Below are positions 42,701 through 51,831 of a stretch of 64,000 bases of DNA, piece by piece. A program made the translations under genes and the position numbers. The notes beneath the pieces were generated by a model. It made no database searches. It had not been told where the DNA came from and was given only the letters and a program-made list of their open reading frames with translations. How positions within the stretch are numbered: position 1 is the stretch's first letter; each line of letters starts with the position of its first letter. Origin of the DNA: Branchiostoma belcheri (lineage: Eukaryota; Chordata; Leptocardii; Amphioxiformes; Branchiostomatidae); assembly GCF_001625305.1 (NCBI RefSeq), contig NW_017804020.1:5214995-5278994 (forward strand), given 5' to 3'.

Positions 42701-44487
42701 TGCCTATCAGCAAACCAATTACTGGCATCTCTACCATGAATAGGTGTGTATTGTTGTTTCAAAGTGTGTATTCAAATTTTACAAGTGTGTATTCTGAATA
42801 AAGAGTTTTAGAAGTGCAGCATCATATTTCACAAGTATGCATTCCAAATTAATAATGCATTCCCAAGTATGCATTTCAAATTCACAAGTGTATATTTCAG
42901 TGTTAGCAAGTGTGTATTTCTATTCTCAAGTGTGTATTCAGATTTCTCGAGTGTGTATTCCTCCTTTCAGATGTGTGTATTTGCATTTCAGCAGTGTGTA
43001 TTTGCAATTTAGACATGTGTATTTGGATATCAAATCACAACCACGCTTGAAAACGATTTGTAAATTAGTTTTTGGTCCCAAAACAAAAAGGTATAAAATC
43101 TCAATATAGCTTTGTTGTATTTATTATTACAGACTATTAACTCACTGAAATGGTAAGATTATTATCAACTTTTCTATGCTAGACAGTCAGTTGTCAGGTG
43201 TGTTACATATCCACCTGTGCTATACTAGACAGGTGTGTTATAGAGCCACCTGTGTTAGACTGGACAGGTGTGTTATAGTACCACCTGTTCAAGACTAATC
43301 AGGTATGCTACAGGACCTGGTGTACTTTGCTACTCTTGACAGGTAGGTTTGATGACTACCTGTGATAGTAGGTATGTTACGTTGCCAGACTTTTTTTTAT
43401 TTATCTATAACAAACAAACAGTCCCTATGTTACTGTACACAGGCGCCTGACTTCACAGGTATGTTACCTGTTACATGGGGTACACCTGTAGTGAAGGGCT
43501 GGTATGTTACATAAATCATTAGTCACGCACAGAATGATACATTGGTTTCAAAGACATCTGTTGGCATCCAATCAAAAAACCAAAAGATATAAAAGCTTCC
43601 AAATCCTGTTCATAGTTTTACCAGACATGGCGGCCTGTTTAGAAGACACAATTTTTAATCTCTGTGAATTAAAGATGATCCAGGGATGCATCAGTTTAGA
43701 TAAGTTGGTTTGTTGTATGTTTGGGGCTACCATAGCACCCACTCATTTGTCACTAACGCGGGTGCACAGTGATCTGGGTCTCCACACACCAAGTCTTTTC
43801 AAGACCTGACGAAGGGCAAACACCTGAGAACCTGATAGCTGGCAACCCGCGGGCTTCCACATAACAGAAGTAAACACCTTTTCAAAACCCATTGTGCGGA
43901 AAACAAAGGCCGTCCGCCCTGGATAAATACGCCGCAAATACGATGTCCGAAAATTGATAAAAGGCAGTCTGGCTGGTCGGTATTGAATTACGTGCATTCA
44001 CTCACATGCAGATACCGGTTTATCGACACATGGGACAGGGGGTGGGGAAGGGGTGGTCAACACTGACGCTAGTTTTTAGGGGGTAGGGTGTGGGGATAAA
44101 ACATGCAGAATACAGACGGTAGCTATACCTACATGCTGTTGTGAAATTGGCCCCTCAACACACAGGAGCAGCACCTCAAAATACATGCAGTCTGCACGGC
44201 ATATCGGTACTTACGTTTGATGCGGAACTGCAAAGAGAAACGAAAGACACAGATTACAATCATGGTTATCCATCAGAGAAAACTAGACAGGTGAGCAGGT
44301 ACCAATTAAATCAGCATGGTAAGCATTTGTTGTATTTCGTCATCAGCTCAGAACGATCTCGTGCAAGTGCAAGAAAATATATGACAGACTTGAAGGTCAA
44401 GCCGGCATTCTAACATTTGTCCATAATAAGAACGCATTACACACCTGACGTCGCTGCCGTGTGAGCCTTGGAGTTTCCACACCCCAT
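33750..44487 (-). CDS. Three-domain flagellar creatine kinase (16 exons, 1160 aa)
   Basis: This protein transfers phosphate between ATP and creatine to buffer energy along sperm flagella or cilia. Exons, 5' to 3': 44487-44445, 44227-44215, 41594-41550, 40490-40446, 39808-39663, 39482-39177, 38951-38798, 38535-38295, 37928-37715, 37588-37421, 37151-36210, 35968-35780, 35583-35124, 34838-34598, 34323-34162, 33863-33750, total 3483 nt. MGCGNSK is a textbook myristoylation/palmitoylation start. A 49-residue linker precedes three complete CK domains (about residues 50-402, 403-772, 773-1160). Each has [17 protein letters not shown], the active-site Cys in [13 protein letters not shown], and the GTGGVDTAA loop, so all three look active. 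Sea urchin flagellar CK has the same plan and length (about 1174 aa). Domain 2 has lost most introns. The linker includes a 13-bp microexon and two tandem 45-bp exons. Confidence 0.97.
40250..41600 (-). repeat. Tandem duplication around the 45-bp creatine kinase linker exons
   Basis: Two 45-bp exons (41594-41550 and 40490-40446) are 1104 bp apart and align end to end. Both begin CAGTT and end GAGGAGACCAG. Their flanks also align: an acceptor side of tctcacacag, and downstream intron blocks with TTATTGCA, CACATGACCC and GGCATGCAGAA. A segment of at least 350 bp was therefore duplicated in tandem. The two 15-residue products differ (core [11 protein letters not shown] versus [11 protein letters not shown]) and keep the reading frame. 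Confidence 0.75.
42120..42340. repeat. About 58-bp minisatellite in creatine kinase intron
   Basis: Four to five units contain GGTAGCCTGTGGTGGTACCA then CACACCCACA and a GAAATGGA-like stretch, with moderate divergence between units. Reading frames across it are repeat artefacts. Confidence 0.75.
42755..43025. repeat. About 22-bp diverged tandem repeat in creatine kinase intron
   Basis: About twelve copies of CAAGTGTGTATTC-type units are separated by short AT-rich spacers. The period drifts between 18 and 26 bp. No coding content. Confidence 0.7.
43190..43480. repeat. About 45-50-bp diverged tandem repeat in creatine kinase intron
   Basis: Units contain GACAGGTGTGTTATAG and CACCTGTG, repeated five or six times with strong divergence. 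The sequence is rich in CACCTG E-box-like hexamers, probably only as a result of the repeat. Confidence 0.6.
44032..44053 (+). other. Potential G-quadruplex motif in creatine kinase intron 1
   Basis: Four G runs (GGG-aca-GGGGG-t-GGGG-aa-GGGG) with loops of 3, 1 and 2 bases match the canonical quadruplex rule. The motif is on the strand opposite to the creatine kinase mRNA, about 0.4 kb downstream of its first exon. Confidence 0.6.
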
Positions 44488-44607
44488 GGCTGCGGTTAAA
44501 AATATCAAAACTTTTGCAGAAAAGGTGAAAACGTGGGCGTACGGAACTGTAGTCCCTGCCAAGGACGCACCCTACTGCTCGATCCCACTGGGGGGTAAGG
44601 CTTCCCT

Positions 44608-44621
44608 GTCCCCATGGCAAC
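44608..44621 (+). promoter_or_regulatory. X-box (RFX/DAF-19 type) upstream of flagellar creatine kinase
   Basis: GTCCCCATGGCAAC fits the ciliary X-box consensus GTHNYYATRRNAAC at every position. It begins 121 bp upstream of the creatine kinase start codon (44487, minus strand), the usual distance for X-boxes in ciliary promoters. A CACGTG E-box follows at 44628-44633. Binding is inferred. Confidence 0.6.
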
Positions 44622-44918
44622 ACGGATCACGTGGGGGCAGAGCCGCGCGCTCATTGGTCAAAAGTACGTGTCCTGGGAATGGCCACCTGTTGCATGCTGG
44701 GAGGTCCCATAGGCACAGTCACTTTGAATGAGTACTACTACTAGCTACCAGAAAGGCTAAAAAAAATCGGAATAAATGTATCTTGTGAGACACAGAAGAG
44801 ACAGGGGAAAATTGGGATTTAGGACGAAGTTATAATCACATTTTTTACCGTTTTGCTATCTATGTTTGAATGCATATGAAAGTTCATATCTGAAGAAAAT
44901 GCAGGCAGTCGATGGGTT

Positions 44919-44961
44919 GCTACAATCATGGAGGTATAAAAATATACCTCCATGCTACAAT
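44919..44961. repeat. 27-bp palindrome flanked by 8-bp direct repeats
   Basis: CATGGAGGTATA (44927-44938), four A, then the exact inverse TATACCTCCATG (44943-44954). GCTACAAT stands directly before (44919-44926) and directly after (44954-44961, sharing one G with the palindrome). The arrangement looks like a tiny insertion with an 8-bp target duplication. Confidence 0.75.
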
Positions 44962-45083
44962 ATACTAAGTACAATGTAACGTTAGAAGATGGCAGTTTTT
45001 CTCTCATCTTGCAGATGCTTTGTAAGTAATTTAAAAAAAAAGACATAACATTGTCACACAATTATCAAATACCATAAAATTTC

Positions 45084-45089
45084 TTTATT
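45084..45089 (-). terminator. Probable FAM50 polyadenylation signal
   Basis: A minus-strand AATAAA about 775 bp beyond the FAM50 stop codon. There is no other gene between. Confidence 0.5.
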
Positions 45090-45861
45090 GTGAGTGAAAA
45101 TGCATCAGGTTACCATGCCACAATTTGTGATTGCTCAAATATATTTTACTACAAAAACAGATTAAGCTATGATACATTTTGACCCTAATCTTAAGTCACA
45201 TAGGAGGAACATGTTAATAAACACTGGACTATAATGTCATAAATGTTTCAAGACAGTTGATCCTAGGATTCTATCCTTTACCACTAAAAAGCCTGGCATT
45301 ACACCACCCCCTCTCTTACTAACCCTATGACTGAAATACTGCAGACATGGAAACAAAGATGGAAAAGACAGATTTCCGGCAACTACAGCTTTCCATCTAC
45401 AAAGTACATTTCAAACATAAGGGTGCATAACCCATAAACAGTCTTTGGTGTAACTGGCAATGTCCAAAACTGCCTGGGAAGTTTCTAAGTTAGTGATACA
45501 CTCATTAGTGTACAGTCCTTACACTGTTACAGCATTGAGATGTATTAACGTTATAACAATAATTACAACCTGTATCCTGCACTGGGTTGAAAAAGTGTCG
45601 ACTCCAGATGAAGAAGATAACACATCATACACCAAGATGTTTCACAGATCTTTAGACATCATAAAGACATTTCCTTTCATTTTCTTGTTTGAAAGGTCCA
45701 TGTTAATATCCAGACTAGGAGATGTGTGATGAAGAGTCCAGATGATAAATGGTTGTACAAAAATGTATTCCGGTTACCCCGGTATCATCTGGTTGTATGA
45801 TGTTGTTGCCATGGTTGTTACCCAGTTGTTAGACTGAAGACAGCACTGCTACAGCTACTCT

Positions 45862-48800
45862 TTACTTCACCTGAAACATCACAGAACATGCACATTTTTC
45901 ATGGCATAAAAAACTTTGTCTTTCCAAATTAAAAGTCATTAGAGTTCAGACATAACACAACTATTAGCTCTATTGGTCTATCATGCTGATTTTCATAAAG
46001 ATTGAAATACAAGCTTGGGTTACAGACACTCTGCTCTTGTAAACCAGGTTCACTCACTCAAACCAGGTTGGTACCATAGCTTTACCAAGTTCTTAAGTCA
46101 TCAAGTGCAACTCAGTCTCTTTGCTACAACACTGGCTTCAGGGGGGCAGAAGTTGACTGTGGTTGTGCAAAAGGTTTGTACCAAACGTTAGCAGATTCCA
46201 TGCAGACTACCCAATAAAAACCCACCGTGTATTTGTCCCATTTCTTCTCAGGGTCGTAGGGTTCCCAGCGGCTGGCAGGGAAGATGTGCTTGTTGCGCTC
46301 GTACCAGCTCCGCAGGACGACCTTACCTGCATGGGACTGTTTCAACAAGAACAGAGAATCGGCCACACTACCAGGGTATTCCCAATCACACTCTAAATAC
46401 TACACCTCAACAGAGGATAAAAGATGACAGATCACAAGCCAACCATCCATTTTTGTAGTACCTAGGATATTTGATTGTCTTTTAAATATGATACTAGTAG
46501 TCACCCTGACTACCAGTCTACTGTCTGGCAATCTCCAGGATAACAGCCCTAATGACTGTTGCCATGGCAACCAGCTCACCTCGTCTTTCTCCACGGTCGC
46601 GTCGTTCACAAGCCGGACATCGTCATGTACATCAAAACTGAAGAGCGGACCTGGCAACAAGGTGGTCACATGATAAGATACTTCTCCCTCATTGGTTGAA
46701 CAGAGATGTAATACAGTATATACATGTACTAGTAATAACAAAAGAGACAGATTTTCTAAAACAATGAGGTTGAGGGTGATAATAATGATTTACTACAATG
46801 TACTTATGTATGACATCCATAGTATTCAAAGTTGATAAATAAATGTAAAACTCACCACTCTTGCCTCTTGCCTTGGTGACAATGAAGTCATAGAATGTGT
46901 AGTGCTGCAGAATGATAAAACAACACAGGGTCAAAGCAGCTCAACATAGTCAGATTTTGGTCATAGTTTCATTTGTTAGAAAACACAAGATGGCGACAAA
47001 CTGTGGTGACAGTGATTTCTGCTCAGTAATAAGTGATGAGGAGAACAAACAAAACTGTCGAGGACTAATCAAGACACAGGAAAGTCGTCCTGTTAGTTTG
47101 ATGGTCCTCAGACATAAGCCATCACTTACATGTGGGATGATTAAGTCCTCCTTGATGTACATCAACTGTTCTACTGTAGCCGACCTGATGTCAAAGAGCA
47201 AACAAAAATTACCACAAAAATGTAATTTCCTGACTCCATCATGCTTCTACCTATGCCTGCAGGGAGGGGCTTCATAGCACCCTGGAAAGGGAGAGAAACT
47301 ACTATTTTGCCTATAATACCTCCAATACCTACTGCCATCATCTTGTCATTAAAAAACACAAGGTACTTTTGTTTGAACCTCTTATCCAACTGTATGCACA
47401 AGGCCTCTCATAGCAGTTTTTGCGACAGCCCTCTTGCCTGACACCAAGCTTGAGATTTCTTTCTAATGAAGTTTTTGCATGACAGATCTCACAGTTTTTA
47501 CCCAAGGTCTCTTACCTGAGTTCTGTGAAGTCTTTCCTGAGCATCTCCAGGCACCTCTGCAGGAACTGCTGGATGCTGTTTCCCTTCTTCATCTGGAAAA
47601 CAAAATCACAAATGTCTGAGGAAAACAACCTACAGCAATTCTATGTCAAAACTGGACCACGAGAGAGATAAAAGCTGTAGTGTAGACACAGAGTGACAGT
47701 CAGAAGGAAACTACCTGAGGTATATTTTGATCTGTACTCTTGCACTATAAGAAGTACCAAACCAAATATGAATATGAGAAGTACTTAATACTAGTATTAC
47801 TACCACTCAAACCAGGTACATGTGACATTACCTTAACCGTCCGTCTGTGCCCCGATCCGTCCCAGTAGCTGAACGTGATCTCAATTTCCTCATCTACAGG
47901 AGGGAAAAGACAGGTGTTTACTCATGTCACTTATTTCTCAGCCTGATCTTTTATTTTACAGCATGAGAAAGTATCTATCTGTATAACACACAAATGTACT
48001 ACTGTCAGAAGTTACCATGTTTGAAAACATCCGAGTGGATTAGGCAGTTTGTAAATTATGGCATTCACTGAGGTGAGGGTGCATTCCAGTCAACTGTTAT
48101 CAACAATTTCAGTCTTACTTTTTATTTTCTCCTGTTTTCCCTCCCATTCTTGACGTAACTCTTCACGCAGTTTGTTTTCTTCTTCCTGCACAGTGGGGGG
48201 GGGGGGTGGTGTGGTGAAACATGGCTCAAATCATGACTTTAAGCAAACTTTAAGGAATAAACTTAATCCTGCTTAGACGTATTGATATATCTTTGCACTT
48301 GTTGTGAAAAGAAGAAAAATGACAACAAACTCAGATATCAGATGGGGGGGGGGTTGGAGGTGGAAGAAACCTATTGGGGTAACTGGGTTGTACTTCTGTT
48401 TGACACAAGATTGATACATGTACAGCCTTACTGAAAAATGAATATCTAAATGTTACTTTTGTTAGATCAATTAAAACATTCATGCAAAGAAATCTGTGAA
48501 AAGACCAACAGCAAGAAGACTTAAATAAAAAGATTGGGCAGTTGAAAGTACAGAATACATGTAGGACTGAGCTGGACTGATACTAATTTAATATCAGCTG
48601 GGCTGGGACACCATCATTCCTGGAGACCCTCACCTCCCTGTCCCTGTCTGGCAGGAAGCTGGTGTCCACATCTGGGTTCTTCCCAAGTTTCTTCTTCTTG
48701 AAGACTTGAAGAGAAAACAGAGATCTTGTTAAGAACACTAACATGTCAAGGCACATGTCATTTTTTCTGTCACTAGGATCAGAGCCTGAAGATTAAATCA

Positions 48801-51800
48801 GTGCCTTTATGTCAAAATTAAATTCCATCACAATTCCATCATCATTGGCAATACAAGAGTTAAAGACAATGACATAAATGAGGAGTTTGCAGTAAATTAC
48901 AGTTGGCTGTACATGACTGGTACCTGGCTGTATTTCCTCCTCTTCCTCCTCCTCCTCCTCTTCATCCTCATCTTCATCTCCATCCACAGCGAACGACAGC
49001 TGAGACAGTTGGGCCTGTTTCCGAGCTCTCTCCCTTCTTTCTTTCTTTTCTTCTTTTCTTTCCAACCTATAGACAAGAGAAGCACAAACAAGTTGACGAG
49101 AGGGTAATATGACTGTCTCCCCTAATACCTGTAATGTCTGACTTTATTTCACCCTACTTGGGAAATGCACACCAAGAAAATTTCATATACAGAAACAACA
49201 TGATTAATGTGATTGTGAACAAAGTTGAACTGCGATTTCCAACACAAATTTTTGACTGTCCAACTCCAGTCTTTGTCAAGGACTGACTTCTGTGATGTCA
49301 TGTCATGCATCTACATACATTCAAGTAATGAGAGACTATATAATGAGAGACTCCATGCATATGATGAGATATGACAAAAGTGGTGGATTAATCATTCCTT
49401 GACAAAGACAAAGTAAAGCAGTCAATTGCAACCATTTGGGGAAGTGCATTTTTGTGATGGAAATTGCAGTATACCAACACAAATGAACTTTCTTCAAGGT
49501 ACGATTATTGAGTTATTCCTATCTAAAGAGAAGAGACATGAAAGATGTACTAGTAATTGAACTGCTCAAAGCTTTTTCCCCTGATGGCTTCTAGAGCTAC
49601 TTTTTTTAAACACAACTAGTATTTCTTCATGAAGATGAAGAAGAGCATTTTATAGGTAAGAGTAGGAAATAAAATATATTAAGCCATATATAAAGAACAG
49701 TGAATGTACTCACACTTCTGCTCTTTTCTTGGCCAGGTCTTTTTCTCTCTCCTTCACCAAAATTTCTTGCTTTGTTTTCATTTCATTCAGGGTCACAAGA
49801 CCTGAAACAGGAGAAAACATATGGTAGCAACTAACATCTATCTGTGGGTAAAACTACTAGTATATCCCACTGCTGCTAGGTGCAGGAAGTAGAACCAGTC
49901 AGTATTGCCCTAAAGAAGGTAGCAGAAAGTCTACTGCAGGTGAATATCTCAAGGTTGAGTGCACAAAGTACTATTCATACAATCCAGATGTGCAAATTCT
50001 TACCGACAGTCTCAGACTTGAGCTGCGCCTCCACAGCGTCATAGTGTGAGGAGAACTTGGCATTGATGTGTGTAACCTTGGCAACACGCTGGGCTTCACT
50101 CTGTGTGGGGGGAACCAACAAGTCAGCCTAAAAACTTGGGCTGATCCTCGGCTACAACATGTAACTTACTATTACAAGTAAATGTAGTTGATTACTAGTT
50201 GATTACTGCATAGACCAACTATTCTACTCTGAATTCACAGAATTTCCTGTGCCCAGACAGACATGCCAAAGCCTAAGACTTCTCTGTTCTTCTTATATAT
50301 CATAAGTTACCCCCTCGCCCTTCAGTGGGGGGGAGGGGGGGCGTGGAGTCAGAATAGGATGAGCACCAGACTAGCCGTTGAAGCAAGGGCATTCTATACA
50401 TATAATATTATATTATATTCGCCGTGGCTATATACACTCCCGGTGTGTATATAAAAGACAAATAGATTTTATATACACTCCGAAATACTAGCCTCCTTGG
50501 TAGGCCCAAAACTTGGGTTTTTGTGAGTGTTTGAGGATTCAGGGGCACCAAGTTTAAACCTCGGTCTTCAAGTTTATCTTATTGGATGATGAAAATCAGA
50601 AAACAACACGGAAATCTCCACCGAAGTTCGGTCGAGCGGACCGCCCGCCCCGCTTGCGCGGGGCCCGGGACCCTCCGCTCCCGGCGGCGGCGGCGAGACC
50701 GGTCGCGCGCCCCTGGCGTCCTCGCTACCTGGTTGATCCTGCCAGTAGTCATAGGCTTGTCTCAAAGTTTAAGCCATGCACGTGCAAGTTTAAACTGTCT
50801 CAGTGAAACTGCGAATGGCTCATTAAATCAGTTATGGTTCCTTTGATCGTCACATTCTACATGGATAACTGTGGTAATTCTAGAGCTAATACATGCGGAA
50901 GAAGCGCCGACCTCACGGTCTGGCGTGCATTTATCAGACCAAGACCAACCCGGGGTTCGCCCCGGTCCNNNNNNNNNNNNNNNNNNNNGGCGGCGAGACC
51001 GGTCGCGCGCCCCTGGCGTCCTCGCTACCTGGTTGATCCTGCCAGTAGTCATATGCTTGTCTCAAAGATTAAGCCATGCACGTGCAAGTTTAAACTGTCT
51101 CAGTGAAACTGCGAATGGCTCATTAAATCAGTTGTGGTTCCTTTGATCGTCACATCCTACATGGATAACTGTGGTAATTCTAGAGCTAATACATGCGGAA
51201 GAAGCGCCGACCTCACGGTCTGGCGTGCATTTATCAGACCAAGACCAACCCGGGGTTTCGCCCCGGTCCCTTTGGTGACTCCGGATAACACAGCCGATCG
51301 CGCGGTCTTCGCACCGGCGACAGATCATTCGAATGCCCTATCAACTTTCCGGGAGTGTATATAAAAGACAAATAGATCTTATATACACACCGGGAGTGTA
51401 TATAAAAGACAAATAGATTTTATATACACTCCCGGAGTGTATATAAAAGACAAATAGATTTTATATACACTCCGGGAGTGTATATTAAAGACAAATAGAT
51501 TTTATATACACTCCGGGAGTGTATATAAAAGACAAATAGATTTTATATACACTCCGGGAGTGTATATAGCCACGTTCTATTATATTACTTGGTTGAAAGT
51601 CAACATTACACAACCATAAATTTTCAACTTGCCCCCCTCCCCATCCTCAACAAAAACATCAGGGTTTTGAAGGCGTTCTGGTCCCAAAGCTTCTCTCTTT
51701 CTGCTCCTAAAATACCTCACCTCTTCTATCTCCTTCTTCTTCCGCTCGATCTCTTCCTGCTTCTTCTCTCTTTGCTTGAGGAGCCGCATGGCACGGCTAC

Positions 51801-51831
51801 CTTCGCTCGCAGCTCCTTTGTAGAACGCCAT
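45862..51831 (-). CDS. FAM50A: FAM50/XAP5 nuclear protein (13 exons, 336 aa)
   Basis: A conserved nuclear protein of the XAP5 family, associated with chromatin and the spliceosome in other species. Exons, 5' to 3': 51831-51721, 50100-50004, 49801-49714, 49066-48924, 48704-48634, 48185-48119, 47893-47832, 47592-47516, 47184-47130, 46904-46856, 46650-46580, 46336-46226, 45870-45862, total 1011 nt (human 339 aa). The N-terminus [15 protein letters not shown] corresponds to MAQYKGAASEAGRAM in human. A charged coiled-coil region follows, then an acidic run ([16 protein letters not shown]). The XAP5 domain carries [42 protein letters not shown] and [19 protein letters not shown]. The last coding exon supplies only V-K-stop. 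Read-through of the preceding donor would instead add a 34-residue unrelated tail ending at 46124. Start codons of this gene and ALDH1L2 are 238 bp apart, head to head. Confidence 0.95.
46558..46571. promoter_or_regulatory. Palindromic X-box-like motif in FAM50 intron
   Basis: GTTGCCATGGCAAC is a perfect 14-bp palindrome and the ideal RFX site. It lies in the intron just downstream of FAM50 exon 11 and 2.07 kb upstream of the creatine kinase start codon. It could serve either gene or neither. Confidence 0.4.
49885..49930 (+). repeat. Third copy of the dispersed repeat, in a FAM50 intron
   Basis: GGAAGTAGAACCAGTCAG, followed by TATTGCCCTAAAGAAGGT and a CAGAAAG end, matches the pair at 2448-2612. 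Confidence 0.5.
50726..50968 (+). pseudogene. 18S rRNA 5' fragment, copy 1 (truncated by gap)
   Basis: It starts TACCTGGTTGATCCTGCCAG, the conserved 5' end of eukaryotic 18S rRNA, and continues through GTGAAACTGCGAATGGCTCA and GGTAATTCTAGAGCTAATAC. It is preceded by a GC-rich block (about 50625-50725) like the end of a 5' external transcribed spacer. It has changes at conserved sites relative to copy 2 (CATAGGCTTG for CATATGCTTG, AAAGTTTAAG for AAAGATTAAG). It stops at the assembly gap. Not a functional rRNA gene. Confidence 0.9.
50969..50988. other. Assembly gap of 20 N
   Basis: Twenty consecutive N separate two near-identical copies of the spacer/18S segment. The duplication may be an unmerged overlap or two haplotypes instead of a real tandem copy. 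Confidence 0.95.
51026..51349 (+). pseudogene. 18S rRNA 5' fragment, copy 2 (first ~320 nt)
   Basis: Same start as copy 1, with intact CATATGCTTGTCTCAAAGAT. It runs to GCCCTATCAACTTTC, where it passes directly into the hairpin array. It lacks about 4 nt in the normally invariant stretch before GCCCTATC (AATGCCCTATC instead of the usual AATGTCTGCCCTATC), so it is a pseudogene-like fragment. About 37 bp of spacer-like GC-rich sequence precede it after the gap. Confidence 0.9.
51349..51574. repeat. Tandem 41-bp hairpin repeats
   Basis: Five full units and a terminal half unit, head to tail. Each is a perfect or near-perfect inverted repeat with TATAAAA on both strands. Single-base variants exist (TATATTAAA in unit 4, ATCTTATA in unit 1). 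Confidence 0.85.

Larger units (their letters stand above)
44488..45861. other. Creatine kinase promoter region and FAM50 3' UTR
   Basis: The lower part (44488 to about 44750) is the 5' flank of the creatine kinase gene, and its GC content is locally higher. The upper part (about 45070-45861) should be the FAM50 3' UTR. No coding exon is supported. A plus-strand open frame from 44468 overlaps CK exon 1 in antisense and is not called. Confidence 0.55.
50423..51574. mobile_element. Hairpin-array element with captured rDNA, in FAM50 intron 1
   Basis: The termini are perfect 21-bp inverted repeats: CGTGGCTATATACACTCCCG plus G at 50423-50443, and the exact inverse at 51554-51574. Inside the left end is one hairpin unit and inside the right end five. 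Each 41-bp unit is a 15-bp perfect stem (GGAGTGTATATAAAA and its inverse) around a loop GACAAATAGA. The middle (about 50493-51349) holds unclassified sequence, a GC-rich block resembling rDNA external spacer, and the 5' end of 18S rRNA, doubled across a 20-N gap. No transposase frame is seen. The flanks are AT-rich (TATTATATTA on both sides), so the exact target duplication is unclear. Confidence 0.8.

Noticed and set aside
48903..49107. Plus-strand Pro/Leu-rich open frames
   Set aside because: Antisense of the FAM50 acidic run and Lys/Arg-rich coiled coil.
51026..51349. Functional 18S rRNA gene
   Set aside because: Only the first ~320 nt are present, with a deletion in an invariant stretch and a junction into a repeat array.
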